From Phaeospirillum sp. (lineage in GTDB: Bacteria > Pseudomonadota > Alphaproteobacteria > Rhodospirillales > Magnetospirillaceae), in the NCBI GenBank assembly GCA_030651575.1, contig JAUSFB010000032.1, positions 582,001 to 646,000 of the forward strand: a DNA stretch of 64,000 nt, written 5' to 3'. Below the pieces are notes generated by a model. The model did not search any database. It was not told the origin of the DNA and saw only the letters and a program-made list of their open reading frames with translations. Made by a program: the position numbers and the translations under genes. Below, piece after piece: positions 37,179 to 46,487 of this stretch (its first letter is position 1; each line of letters starts with the position of its first letter).

Positions 37179-38909
37179 CTAACCCGCCGGAACGGTCCGG
37201 GTGGCGGGAAACGTCACCGTCACCCGGGTTCCCTTGCCGATGGCGCTATCCAGGGTCAGCGTCCCCCCATGCAGTTCGACAAAGCTCTTGGCCAAGGGTA
37301 GCCCCAAGCCGGTGCCCTCCTGCTTGGGGCTGATGGCGTTTTCGGCCTGCCCGAACGGCTGCATCACCATGGCGATGTCGGCAGGCGCGATACCGGCGCC
37401 GTCATCCTCGACCGTGATCACAAGGCCGCCATCGACCAGTCCGGCCGTGACTTGGATTTTGCCCGCCACCGGGGTGAACTTCGCGGCGTTGGACACCAGA
37501 TTGAGCAGGATCTGTTTCAGCAGCCGCGCATCCCCCCGCAACCGGGGCATCCCCTCGCTGGCCGAATAGCTGAGAGTCTGACGCTTGGCCATCACCGCGT
37601 GATCGATCAGGCGACATACCGACTGAAAGACCTCGCCAAGGTCGATATCGGTTTCGCGCAGGGTGACCTTGCCGACTTCGACGCGTGAGACATCGAGGAT
37701 ATCGCTGATCACCCGCAAGAGGTGGTAAGCGGATTCGGAAATATTATCGACAAAGCCGCCATAGCGTTCGAGGTCCGGCCCGGTCATCACGCTGGTCGCC
37801 AGTTCGGAGAAACCGATGATGGCGTTCAGCGGCGTGCGCAACTCGTGGCTCATATTGGCGAGAAAGATCGTCTTGGCCCGATTGGCGGCCTCGGCGGCTT
37901 CCCGCGCCGCCAGGGCCTGCCGTTCGGCCGTGGCGCGGCGGCGGATTTCCTGCTGCAATTCGGCATTGGCGGATTCCAGGTCGCGATTGGCCTTGGCCAA
38001 TCCTTCGGCCAGGGCTGCCCTGGCCTCCGCCGCCTCCTTTTCCGCCTTGGCGCGCAGGGTCTCCATGTCACGCAGACGGATCTCGTCCATGATCCGCTTG
38101 TTCTGCTCCAACAGAAACTTGCGCCGCAACAGCGCCCGCAGCCTAGCCCGCAGCATGCTCATTTCGGCCGACTTGCCGACGAAGTCGTCGGCGCCGGCCT
38201 CCAGGGCGCGCGCCACGTTCTCCTTGTTCTCGTAGGCCGACAGCATCAGCACCACCAGCGGCGCCGCATCATCGACCCGCCGCGCCGTCAGTTCCTTACA
38301 GACGGCGATGCCGTCCATGCCCGGCATGACCATATCGACCATGACGCAGTCGAAGTCGCTGCGGGTCAGCGCCTCCAGCCCCTCCGGGCCGCTGGTGACC
38401 TGGGTGACGTCGCAGCCCTCGTCGGTCAGCTCCTGGGTCAGACTTTGGCGATAGGTGTTGCTGTCGTCGATGACCAGAATCCGCGCGCGGCGGAACAGCG
38501 AGCGCCCGACCTCCACATTCCCCGAATCGCGTCGGGACTTGCGCAGCAGGTTATGAACCCGCAGCAGCAGGATGTCCAAATCCTCGGACTTGGCGACAAA
38601 ATCGTCGGCGCCGCTTTCAAGGCCGTGCAACTCGGTGGCCGAGGTCTCGTCCGCCGTCAGCATCAGCAGCGGGATGCCCCGCGTGGTGACGTCCATGTGG
38701 ATCTGGCGGCACAGCTCGTCGCCCTGGATGCCCGGCAGGTGATAGTCGACGATGATGAGGTTGGGAAGCTGGCGGTTGATCTCTTCCAGCGCCGCCTCGC
38801 CCGAGGGCGCAGTGATGGTCTTGAACCCCTCCTGCTCCAGGACGAACTGAAGCCGGATGGCCTGGGTCGCGGAATCCTCGACGATCAGAATCAACCGTTC
38901 GTCGCTCAC
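37179..38909 (-). CDS. REC-REC-histidine kinase of the chemosensory operon (CheS3-like)
   Basis: A 576-residue soluble protein. Two receiver domains come first, with phospho-acceptor Asp55 (LIIVDYHLPG) and Asp192 (CVMVDMVMPGMDG); a coiled coil spans about 265-345; then HisKA with His355 (NMSHELRTPLNAI) and a HATPase (NLVSNAAKF, DDGAGI, GTGLGLPLAKSFV). No membrane segment is seen. Its GTG start overlaps the cheB stop (GTGA). This REC-REC-kinase layout at the end of a che cluster matches CheS3 of Rhodospirillum centenum, which receives phosphate from CheA3. It would be the output of the cluster in place of a diguanylate cyclase such as WspR. Confidence 0.88.
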   Translation of the reverse strand: MSDERLILIVEDSATQAIRLQFVLEQEGFKTITAPSGEAALEEINRQLPNLIIVDYHLPGIQGDELCRQIHMDVTTRGIPLLMLTADETSATELHGLESGADDFVAKSEDLDILLLRVHNLLRKSRRDSGNVEVGRSLFRRARILVIDDSNTYRQSLTQELTDEGCDVTQVTSGPEGLEALTRSDFDCVMVDMVMPGMDGIAVCKELTARRVDDAAPLVVLMLSAYENKENVARALEAGADDFVGKSAEMSMLRARLRALLRRKFLLEQNKRIMDEIRLRDMETLRAKAEKEAAEARAALAEGLAKANRDLESANAELQQEIRRRATAERQALAAREAAEAANRAKTIFLANMSHELRTPLNAIIGFSELATSVMTGPDLERYGGFVDNISESAYHLLRVISDILDVSRVEVGKVTLRETDIDLGEVFQSVCRLIDHAVMAKRQTLSYSASEGMPRLRGDARLLKQILLNLVSNAAKFTPVAGKIQVTAGLVDGGLVITVEDDGAGIAPADIAMVMQPFGQAENAISPKQEGTGLGLPLAKSFVELHGGTLTLDSAIGKGTRVTVTFPATRTVPAG

Positions 38910-39964
38910 GCCGGTTCTCCCCTTCCCGTCAGGTCCAACAGCCTGGTCGCGATGGCCGGCAGGGGCAGCATCTCGCGGACCGCCCCGATCTTGGCCGCCG
39001 CCGACGGCATGCCGAAGACCACGCAGGTCGAGGAGTCCTCGGCGATGGTGTAGCCGCCGGCCTTGAAGATCTGGTTGAGGCCATCGGCGCCGTCGGCTCC
39101 CATGCCGGTCAGCACCACGCCCACCGCCTTATCGCGCAATTCGCGGGCCAGCGAGCTGAACAGCACCGTCCCCGAGGGCTTCTGCCCACAGACCGGCAGC
39201 GTGTCCACGATGGACAGGAGGCCGTGAATCAGGGTGAGGTGGGTTTCGACCGGGGCCACATAAACCCGGCCGGCCTCCGGACGTTCGCCCTCCTCGGCGA
39301 TCCGCACCTGAAACGGCGTCGTTCCGGTCAGCCACGAGACAAAGCCGTCAAGGAAGCTGGATGTGATGTGCTGGACCAGCAGGATGGGCAAGGGAAAGCC
39401 AGCCCCCAGCCCGTTCAGCAATTGGACCAACGCCTGCGGCCCGCCGGTGGACGAGACGATGCCAACCATGGTGTAACTGCCGGGGCGCATGATCGGCTTT
39501 TGCGGCTGATCGATGGAACCGAAACGCAGGCCCCGATCGATCCCTTGGCGAACCACCTTGACCTGACTCATGATCGCCAGTTGGGTGCAGAGCTTGGCGG
39601 CCATGGTCTCGAAGGCGATGTTGGTGACGCCCACCGGCTTTTCCACCACCGACAGCGCCCCGGCGCGCAGCGCGTTCATGGCGATGTTGAGTTCGTCGTC
39701 GTCCACCTGGGCCGCCACCACCACGATGGGGGTCGGCCGCTTGGCCATGATCTGCAAGGTGGCGTCCAGGCCGTTCATGCCGGGCAGCCGGATATCCAGC
39801 GAGATAATGTCCGGAGTCTCGGTTTCCAGCAGATGCAGACATTGCTCGGCGCTCTCCACCGCCGCCAGCACCTCGAATCGGGCATCGCTGCCGATGATGT
39901 GCTTCAGCAACTCCCGCACCACCAGGGAGTCCTCGACGATGAGAACCTTGATCTTCTTCCTCAA
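38906..39964 (-). CDS. cheB: CheB-type protein-glutamate methylesterase/response regulator
   Basis: A 352-residue CheB. The receiver (VLIVEDSLVVRELLKHII; phospho-Asp in IISLDIRLPGMNG) is joined by a linker to the methylesterase domain, whose triad is visible: Ser in VSSTGGPQALVQ, His in LLVQHIT and Asp in LTGMGADGADG. It removes methyl groups from the chemoreceptor. I place the start at a TTG at 39964 which overlaps the cheA stop (TTGA) and is preceded by AGGAC; the frame continues upstream inside cheA without meaning. It is coupled on both sides. Confidence 0.92.
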   Translation of the reverse strand: MRKKIKVLIVEDSLVVRELLKHIIGSDARFEVLAAVESAEQCLHLLETETPDIISLDIRLPGMNGLDATLQIMAKRPTPIVVVAAQVDDDELNIAMNALRAGALSVVEKPVGVTNIAFETMAAKLCTQLAIMSQVKVVRQGIDRGLRFGSIDQPQKPIMRPGSYTMVGIVSSTGGPQALVQLLNGLGAGFPLPILLVQHITSSFLDGFVSWLTGTTPFQVRIAEEGERPEAGRVYVAPVETHLTLIHGLLSIVDTLPVCGQKPSGTVLFSSLARELRDKAVGVVLTGMGADGADGLNQIFKAGGYTIAEDSSTCVVFGMPSAAAKIGAVREMLPLPAIATRLLDLTGRGEPA

Positions 39965-42228
39965 AGAAATTGTCCTATGGTTTCCAGAAGTTCCTTCTGG
40001 TCGAATTTGCGCTTCACCACATAGGCGTCGGCCCCCAGCGCCAAGCCGCGCTCGCGGTCCTCGCGCGCTTCCAGCGAACTGACCAGAATGACCGGCAGCG
40101 CCTTGAGGGCGGGATCGCTCTTGATGGCCTGAAGCAGGCCGAAACCATCCAGGCGCGGCATCTGGATATCGGAAATCACCAGATCGATATGTTCGGCCCG
40201 CAGCCGGCCCAACCCTTCCAAACCGTCGAAGGCCAGCCGCACCTGATAACCGTGCGCCTCCAGGATGCTTTTCTCCAAGGTCCGGGTGGTGAGTGAATCG
40301 TCGACCACCAAGATCACCGGAACCCGGCGCTCCACCGGCTTTTCCACCGTGGTGAGGACCCGGATGCTGCCCGATTTGCGGAAATTCTCGACGATCTCGA
40401 ACGGGTTGAGCACCAGGGCAATGCCGCCGTCTTCCATCAGCATGCCGCCGGCCACCATGGTGCCGCGCGCGCCGGGTACTCCGATATCCTTGACCAGCCC
40501 CTCGCGGATGGACAAAAAGCCGTCGATGGCGACCGCCACCCGGCGCTCGCCATTCTTCAGCACCACCAGCGGCACCACGTTGCGGGTGACCTTGACCGCA
40601 CTTTCGCCCAGCGCCAGCAGATGGGCCAGGGACAGCAGCGGCAGTTGCTGACCGCCGAGATACACCACCGACTTGCCCTCGACCGTCCCGACATCGTCGG
40701 CCTTGACCCGATAGAGGCGATCGACGCCCTCGGTCGGCAAGGCGTAGACATGGCCCTGACATTCCACCAGAAACAGCCGCTGGGTCGATACCGACAGCGG
40801 CACCGACATGCGAAAGCAGGTTCCGGCCGGGTGACGCTTTTGTACCTCGACAGTGCCGTTCATCATGGCGGCGGCCTCGCGCACCACCGACAGCCCCATG
40901 CCGCGCCCGGAAAGGTCGTCCACCGCCCGCGCCGTGGAAAAACCGGGATCAAAGATCAGGTCCAACAGCGCCTGATGTTCAAGGCCGGCGGCCTCGGCCT
41001 CGTCAAGGGCGCCCCGCTCCACCGCCTTGCACCGGATAGCGTCGTAATCGACTCCCTTGCCGTCGTCTTCCACCAGCACCACCAACCGGCCGTCGGACAC
41101 GTCGAAACGCAGCATCACGGTGGCGTTGTCCGGCTTTCCGGCGGCTGCGCGGACTGCGGGCGGCTCGACGCCGTGGGATAGGGCGTTGCGCAACAGATGC
41201 ATCACCGGATCCTTGAGCCCTTGCAGCACCATGCGGTCGGCCTCCACATCGAGGCCGGAGACCTGAACCTCGACCTTCTTGCCGGCATCGCGGGCCAGAT
41301 CACGCACCATCTTGCGGAAGCCGCCGAAAATACTCTCGGCGGGGACCATGCGGACCTGACGAACTTCCTGCTGCAACTCGCCGCCCAGTTGGCGAAGCGT
41401 CCAGCCGGTCTTTTGCTGAAGCCGGCGATTGCCGCGCGCGTCGCGGGTCAACACCCGCAACGACTGCTCCAACGCCTCAAACTGACGATCCAGGGCGCTG
41501 GAGCGGTCGTGATCGGCCGCCTCCCGTATCATGCCCGAGGCGACCTTGCGGACCCGACGCCACTGCTTATCGAAATCGGCCAGACTGCGGTCGATATCCA
41601 CCAGTTGCTGCGTCAACTGGCGCTGAATCATGGTCTCGGTCAGCAACTCGTTGGACGAGCGCAGCAATCGGTCGAGATGAACCGCGCGCACCCGAACGGT
41701 CTCATCCGCTCGCGCCGAAACCGGCCGTTCGACTTCCTCGACCGGCGCCGGTATCGCCTCTGGTGGCGGCGGCGGCGATGGCGGCGGCGGCGATGGCGGC
41801 TGCGGCGTCTTCACCGTTGCCGGAGCGGCAACCGGACGGCGGCCGTCCAGCACGGCGTCGAGTTCCGACATGGCGACCGCGGTGTCGGGCAGGGCCTGAG
41901 CGCCGCTGCTGGCCGCCACCCAATCCTCGATGGTGTCGAGCACCCGCCCGATCACCCCCTTCACCTCCGGATCAAGCTTGATCTCGCCGCTACGGATCTT
42001 GGCGAACAGGGTTTCCAGACGATGGGCGATCTGCTCGACCGGCGGCAGATCGACAGCCCGCGCCGCTCCTTTCAGCGAGTGGGCGCGCCGGAAGGTCTCG
42101 TCGAGCTGTGCGATCCCGCTGCCGTCCGAACGCTGGCCCAACTCGTCGAGCAGGCCCCGGATGGCTTCCAGGTGTTCGCGATATTCGATCTGAAAGGCTT
42201 CAAGCAGCCTTTCGCGGATGCCCTTCAA
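39961..42228 (-). CDS. cheA: Hybrid chemotaxis kinase CheA-REC (CheA3/WspE-like)
   Basis: A 755-residue kinase. HPt domain with phospho-His50 (RAHSLKGAARA), a proline-rich linker (about 140-170), no P2 domain, dimerisation helices, HATPase with HLLRNALSHGVE, VEDDGKGVD and RGMGLSVV, a CheW-like domain, and a C-terminal receiver (VILVVDDSLTTR; phospho-Asp in LVISDIQMPRLDG). The fused receiver is typical of alternative-function systems (WspE, FrzE, CheA3). A TTG start overlaps the stop of the receptor gene (TTGA). Confidence 0.92.
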   Translation of the reverse strand: MKGIRERLLEAFQIEYREHLEAIRGLLDELGQRSDGSGIAQLDETFRRAHSLKGAARAVDLPPVEQIAHRLETLFAKIRSGEIKLDPEVKGVIGRVLDTIEDWVAASSGAQALPDTAVAMSELDAVLDGRRPVAAPATVKTPQPPSPPPPSPPPPPEAIPAPVEEVERPVSARADETVRVRAVHLDRLLRSSNELLTETMIQRQLTQQLVDIDRSLADFDKQWRRVRKVASGMIREAADHDRSSALDRQFEALEQSLRVLTRDARGNRRLQQKTGWTLRQLGGELQQEVRQVRMVPAESIFGGFRKMVRDLARDAGKKVEVQVSGLDVEADRMVLQGLKDPVMHLLRNALSHGVEPPAVRAAAGKPDNATVMLRFDVSDGRLVVLVEDDGKGVDYDAIRCKAVERGALDEAEAAGLEHQALLDLIFDPGFSTARAVDDLSGRGMGLSVVREAAAMMNGTVEVQKRHPAGTCFRMSVPLSVSTQRLFLVECQGHVYALPTEGVDRLYRVKADDVGTVEGKSVVYLGGQQLPLLSLAHLLALGESAVKVTRNVVPLVVLKNGERRVAVAIDGFLSIREGLVKDIGVPGARGTMVAGGMLMEDGGIALVLNPFEIVENFRKSGSIRVLTTVEKPVERRVPVILVVDDSLTTRTLEKSILEAHGYQVRLAFDGLEGLGRLRAEHIDLVISDIQMPRLDGFGLLQAIKSDPALKALPVILVSSLEAREDRERGLALGADAYVVKRKFDQKELLETIGQFL

Positions 42229-43847
42229 AGCTGGTATTTCTCCAGTGTCCGGGCCAATTTCTGGCCGAGTTGATTAAGGTCGAGCGACGCCTTCTCCAAC
42301 TGGGCGGTGGTCACCGCCGTCTGCTGGCTGGCTTGACGGATCTCGTGCAGCGCCTGCGTCACCTGCTCCAGACCGATCTGCTGCTGATTGGTGGCGCCGA
42401 CGATCTGCTGGAAGGCGTGAACGCTTTCTTGGATATTGTCCGACATCTGGCGGATGACATGTTCCGAGACCGTGGTCCGCTCGCGGCCGGTTTCGACCCG
42501 CTTCAACGCTTCCTCGGTCAGCATCACCGAGGTGTTGATCCCCTTTTGGGTCTGTTCCAGGATGCCGCGCACCTGCGAGGTCGCCTCCTTGGCCTGATCC
42601 GCCAGATTCTTGATCTCGTTGGCCACCACCGAGAAGCGACGCCCCTGATCGCGGGCATCGGCGGCCTCGATGGCGGCGTTCAGCGCCACCAGATTGGACT
42701 GCTCGGCGATCTCGTTGACGGTGGCGATGATTTCGCCCACCGCCTGGGTCCGTTCGGACAAGGTGATGATATTTTCGGCCACCGTCTCGGTCTGCTCGCG
42801 GATGGCCTCCATGCCCACCGAGGCGTCGCGCACCGCCTGGAGACCGGCGACGCCAGAGGTCGCCACCGCCTCGGCGGTACCGGCGACCTGGCGCGAGCGT
42901 TCGGCCACCTGCTTGCCCGACAGACTGATCTCTTCCACCGTGGTGGTGATTTCCTGGACCGCCGCCGCCTGCTGCTTGGTTCCGGCCGCCTGCTCCTGCG
43001 CCGAGGACAAGATGGCGTTGGCGGCCGAGGTCAGGGCGTCGCACACCGTCCGGCTCTGCAATGCCACATCGCGCTGGCTGGCCAGCATCTCGTTGAACGC
43101 CACCTGAAGCATGGCGATCTCATCGGACGAGGTCACCTCCAGCGGTTCGATGCGAAGATCGCCGGCGGCGACCTTGCGGGCAGCCTCGGCGCAATCCTCC
43201 AGCGGGTCGGCGATCTGGCGGCCGATCATGGAACTGACGATCAGGCCGACCAGGGCGCAGAGCAGACCCACCGCCACCTGAAGCGCGATCATCGAGCGGA
43301 TGGAGGAATCGGCGTGATGGCCCAGCATCTTGACCGCCGCCTCGGCGGAATCGCTCAGCTGAATCTGGCTGACCAGCAGTTCCTTCAACCGATCCGCCCG
43401 CCTGGCGTCGCCGGGCTGCATCCCAAGATAGACGCTGGCGGTGTTCTCGTATTGCCGCAGCGCCACCGCCTGCTCCGCCAGCTTGGCGCGGATTTCGACC
43501 GTGGGCGCCGGCGGCAATTCCGCCTTGGCCCCGGTATCCAGGTTGGTGATGACCTCGCCGCCTTCCATCAGCGCCGCCAGACTGTCGCGCAACAGCTTCA
43601 AGGTGCCCTGCATGTCCGAGGACATCCCCAGATTGACCAGCAGGACCTCCTTGGCGAACTTCTGCGACAGCATGCGCTGCCGTCCGGCCACGTCGGTGAC
43701 CAGCGACTGCTGCGACTGGCTGCGAAGCACCAACACGTTGAAGGCGATCAGCCCGGCCAGGACCAGGGTGATCGCCAGGGACACGGTGGAAAACTTCCGC
43801 CGCAGCTTCATGGACTTCCACAGCGAGTGTTGGGCGGCGTGATTCAT
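42225..43847 (-). CDS. Methyl-accepting chemoreceptor with PilJ-type periplasmic domain
   Basis: A 540-residue receptor: N-terminal membrane helix (about 17-42), periplasmic domain with the PilJ-type motif DVAGRQRMLSQKFAKEVLL, a second membrane helix near residues 188-210, HAMP, and a signalling hairpin with the tip NEIAEQSNLVALNAAIEAADA. I prefer ATG 43847 (MNHAAQ) because AAGGGAAG precedes it; ATG 43871 would overlap the preceding cheW. No C-terminal pentapeptide is present (ends LEKYQL). As the only complete receptor in the cluster, it is probably its dedicated sensor. Confidence 0.9.
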   Translation of the reverse strand: MNHAAQHSLWKSMKLRRKFSTVSLAITLVLAGLIAFNVLVLRSQSQQSLVTDVAGRQRMLSQKFAKEVLLVNLGMSSDMQGTLKLLRDSLAALMEGGEVITNLDTGAKAELPPAPTVEIRAKLAEQAVALRQYENTASVYLGMQPGDARRADRLKELLVSQIQLSDSAEAAVKMLGHHADSSIRSMIALQVAVGLLCALVGLIVSSMIGRQIADPLEDCAEAARKVAAGDLRIEPLEVTSSDEIAMLQVAFNEMLASQRDVALQSRTVCDALTSAANAILSSAQEQAAGTKQQAAAVQEITTTVEEISLSGKQVAERSRQVAGTAEAVATSGVAGLQAVRDASVGMEAIREQTETVAENIITLSERTQAVGEIIATVNEIAEQSNLVALNAAIEAADARDQGRRFSVVANEIKNLADQAKEATSQVRGILEQTQKGINTSVMLTEEALKRVETGRERTTVSEHVIRQMSDNIQESVHAFQQIVGATNQQQIGLEQVTQALHEIRQASQQTAVTTAQLEKASLDLNQLGQKLARTLEKYQL

Positions 43848-43858
43848 CGTGACTTCCC

Positions 43859-44470
43859 TTATGAGGCGCATCTGGTATCAACCCTGGCGTCCCGCAGGAC
43901 ATCGAGGGCCAGGATCTGGCGGGTATCAAGCAAGATCAGGGCATCCGATCCACAACCGGGACCGATGCCGGTGACAAAACGCTGCGGTAGACCGTTGCCG
44001 GAATTCTGGGGATTGGTGAGCGTCGCCGGATCAAGGGCGACGATGCGTTCCAGCGCATCGACCCGCAGCCCGATCTCGGCCCCTTCGTCGTCAATGAAGA
44101 TGACCCAGGTCCGGGCATCCGCTGCCGGCGGCTCCAGACCCAGCAAGGAATGCAGGTCGAGCACCGGGCGGATCTCTCCCCGGAGATTGGTGACGCCAAG
44201 CAGGTATTGCGGCTGTCCCGGCACCGGCGTCCAGCTGCCCAGCGGCATCACCTCGGACAGGCTGTCAAGCGCCACCCCGTACCGTTCGGAGGCGATTCGG
44301 CAATTCAGCACGTCAATGCCCTTGGGGCCATCGGCGACAATGCCGCGCGGGGCCGCCAGCCGACGGGTCCGCGCCTGCAACAGCGCCTTGTTGAAGGCGG
44401 CGTCATGCTCGTTGCCGGCCCATTCGATCCGGGCGTGCAGCCGATCCCGCAGCGTGGCGGATTCCGTCAT
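43859..44470 (-). CDS. cheW: CheW-like scaffold protein (first-in-order downstream of CheR)
   Basis: A 203-residue CheW-domain protein with an extra N-terminal helical segment (about 1-50). The CheW core shows VMPLGSWTPVPGQPQYLLGVTNLRGEIRPVLDL, the usual signature. It should link receptor and CheA. The second CheW of the operon is shorter, so the two may fill different roles, as WspB and WspD do. Its start overlaps the cheR stop (ATGA). Confidence 0.88.
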   Translation of the reverse strand: MTESATLRDRLHARIEWAGNEHDAAFNKALLQARTRRLAAPRGIVADGPKGIDVLNCRIASERYGVALDSLSEVMPLGSWTPVPGQPQYLLGVTNLRGEIRPVLDLHSLLGLEPPAADARTWVIFIDDEGAEIGLRVDALERIVALDPATLTNPQNSGNGLPQRFVTGIGPGCGSDALILLDTRQILALDVLRDARVDTRCAS

Positions 44471-45948
44471 ATCGCCCCCCCGATCAGCTTCAGATGCATG
44501 TCGACGGCCTCGCGCATCTGACCCACCGTGATCTTGTCCGCATCCGCCACCAGACCGTCATCGGGATAATCCTTCAGCAGGGCTTGGACGTTGCGGAAGG
44601 CCTTGGCGGCGGCGATGGCGTCATCACGCCGCAGTAGAAACAGGCCAAGATGATAGTGCGGCAGAACCAATCGGCGGTCGAGGTAAATGGCACGCCGCAA
44701 CGCCTTTTCGCACTCCTCCGCCTGCCCCACCTGCTCGTGGATCATGGCGCGGTAGAAGTGCCCCCAGGCATCCATCGGCGTCGAGGTCAGCAGGGCGTCG
44801 CAGGCCGCCGCCGCCGCGTCCCACTGACCGCAATCGGCCAGTTCCCGAATCCGGACCAGGCCGCCCCCGACCTCCCCCCCCGGCGGCGGCGGCGGCTTGA
44901 CCAAAGACCGGGCCGGCGCGGACGGCGGCTTGGCCTTGGCGGAGCGAATCATCGGGGGAACCATGGGCCGCGTCACGTCCCGGCCCACATCCAACGCCGT
45001 CAATCGGGGCAACACGAGGGAAGGAGGCTTGACCACCGGAGCCGGAGCCGCGACGGGGGCCGGCGGCCGCGCATGAAAGCCATCGACCCGCTGATACAAT
45101 ACGGCGCCGGGGGTGTTGACGGTCTTGAAATGGCGGAACAGATGCTGATTGGGCTCGGCATGGCCCATGACCAACCAACCGCCGTCACTCAGGGACTCGT
45201 GAAAGCACGGGATCAGATCCTCGATGGTCTCCGGGCTGAAATAGATGATGACGTTGCGGCAGATGATAATATCAAAACCGGCGATATTATCGATGATCGA
45301 CGGAAACCGGCTTTTGATCAGGTTGTGATACTGGAACTTGACGAAGCGTTTATATTGCTGATTGATCTGCCACTGATTGCCGACCTTGGTGAAGCAGGCA
45401 GCGCGGATCTCCTCCGGCATGGTTCGGAAGGCCCATTGATCATAGCGCCCCTCGCGAGCCCGGCCGAGAAACTTTTGGTTGATATCGGTGCCCAGCACCG
45501 TGACATGCCAGTCGGCGATCCGCGCCCCGAACTCGCGCTCCAGCATGATGGCGATGGAATAGGGCTCTGGCCCGGTGGCGCAGCCGGCGCTCCAGATCCG
45601 AAGCCGCCGAAGCGGCCGGTTCCGCTCGATCACGTCGGGCAGGATAATGTCGCGCAAAGCGTCGAACTGTTCCTTGTGGCGAAAGAAGTAGGTTTCGCCG
45701 ATGGTCAGTTCCGCCACCAGAGCATCCATCTCGTCCGCACCGGGCGCCAGCAGTTCCAGGTAGCCGTCACACCCGGCTACGGCCACTTCGATCATCCTGG
45801 CGACCAGAATCTGGGCGAGGTCTTCATTCTTGTCGCGATAAAAAGCCATGCCGGTGGTCTCGATCACCAGCGCCTTCAACCGGGCAAAGGTCGGATCGGC
45901 AAGAACGGCCTGAACGGTCGGATACGACGGCGAGTCATCCAAAGTCAC
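44467..45948 (-). CDS. cheR: CheR-type receptor methyltransferase with C-terminal TPRs (WspC-like)
   Basis: About 493 residues. CheR domain: IGETYFFRHKEQFDALR, SAM-binding segment WSAGCATGPEPYSIAIML (usual GEEPYS is GPEPYS here), and FDIIICRNVIIYFSP. A proline-rich linker (about 330-400) leads to TPR-like helices (AMIHEQVGQAEECEKALRRAI, LVLPHYHLGLFLLRRDD). It methylates glutamates of the chemoreceptor. The GTG start at 45948 overlaps the stop of the upstream cheW (GTGA); the frame continues upstream to 46044 inside cheW. CheR-TPR fusions are common in Wsp and Frz-type systems. Confidence 0.9.
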   Translation of the reverse strand: MTLDDSPSYPTVQAVLADPTFARLKALVIETTGMAFYRDKNEDLAQILVARMIEVAVAGCDGYLELLAPGADEMDALVAELTIGETYFFRHKEQFDALRDIILPDVIERNRPLRRLRIWSAGCATGPEPYSIAIMLEREFGARIADWHVTVLGTDINQKFLGRAREGRYDQWAFRTMPEEIRAACFTKVGNQWQINQQYKRFVKFQYHNLIKSRFPSIIDNIAGFDIIICRNVIIYFSPETIEDLIPCFHESLSDGGWLVMGHAEPNQHLFRHFKTVNTPGAVLYQRVDGFHARPPAPVAAPAPVVKPPSLVLPRLTALDVGRDVTRPMVPPMIRSAKAKPPSAPARSLVKPPPPPGGEVGGGLVRIRELADCGQWDAAAAACDALLTSTPMDAWGHFYRAMIHEQVGQAEECEKALRRAIYLDRRLVLPHYHLGLFLLRRDDAIAAAKAFRNVQALLKDYPDDGLVADADKITVGQMREAVDMHLKLIGGAI

Positions 45949-46463
45949 GACTCGGCCGTGCTGAGATCGGCCAGACGAGCCTGGGCAAGGGCCTGAAAGT
46001 CGGCCACTCTCTCGCGTTCCTCCACCAGAAGAATCTTTTGCCACGCCAGCAGCGACACGACCTTGCCGTCCCGCTCCAACTGGTCGGAAAGACAGCCATT
46101 GAAAGAATGCCGGTCGGCGAAGCCCATGGTGGTGAAGTCCTCGACGGCGCGCACGCCGTCCACATGCTCGACCAGCAACCCCAACGGCCTCCCCGCCTCG
46201 TGGTCGTCGCGCATGATCAAGATGGACGCGTCAAGGCCATAGACCGCGCCATCAAGGCCCAACAGCTTGTCCAGCAGCAGCACCGGCACCGCCTGCCCGC
46301 CCAGATTGAGAATCCCCTGAACCATGGACGGCATATGCGGGGGACGATCGAGCCAAGCGATCGGAACCACCTCGCGCACCGTCCCGACCGGCAGCCCAAA
46401 GGACTTCCCGCACAATCGAAATGTGATCACGCCAACCATTTCCCCACTGACTTGTCCACTCAT
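45945..46463 (-). CDS. cheW: CheW-like scaffold protein
   Basis: A 172-residue CheW. ITFRLCGKSFGLPVGTVREVVPI and MVQGILNLGGQAVPVLLLDKLLGL are the expected signatures; the usual NLRG is NLGG. It lies 24 bp after the ParA-like gene on the same strand with a GGAGACCAG stretch before the ATG, and its stop overlaps the cheR start. It is the second gene of the chemosensory operon. Confidence 0.88.
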   Translation of the reverse strand: MSGQVSGEMVGVITFRLCGKSFGLPVGTVREVVPIAWLDRPPHMPSMVQGILNLGGQAVPVLLLDKLLGLDGAVYGLDASILIMRDDHEAGRPLGLLVEHVDGVRAVEDFTTMGFADRHSFNGCLSDQLERDGKVVSLLAWQKILLVEERERVADFQALAQARLADLSTAES

Positions 46464-46487
46464 CGGCTGGTCTCCTGTCCGGGAAGA

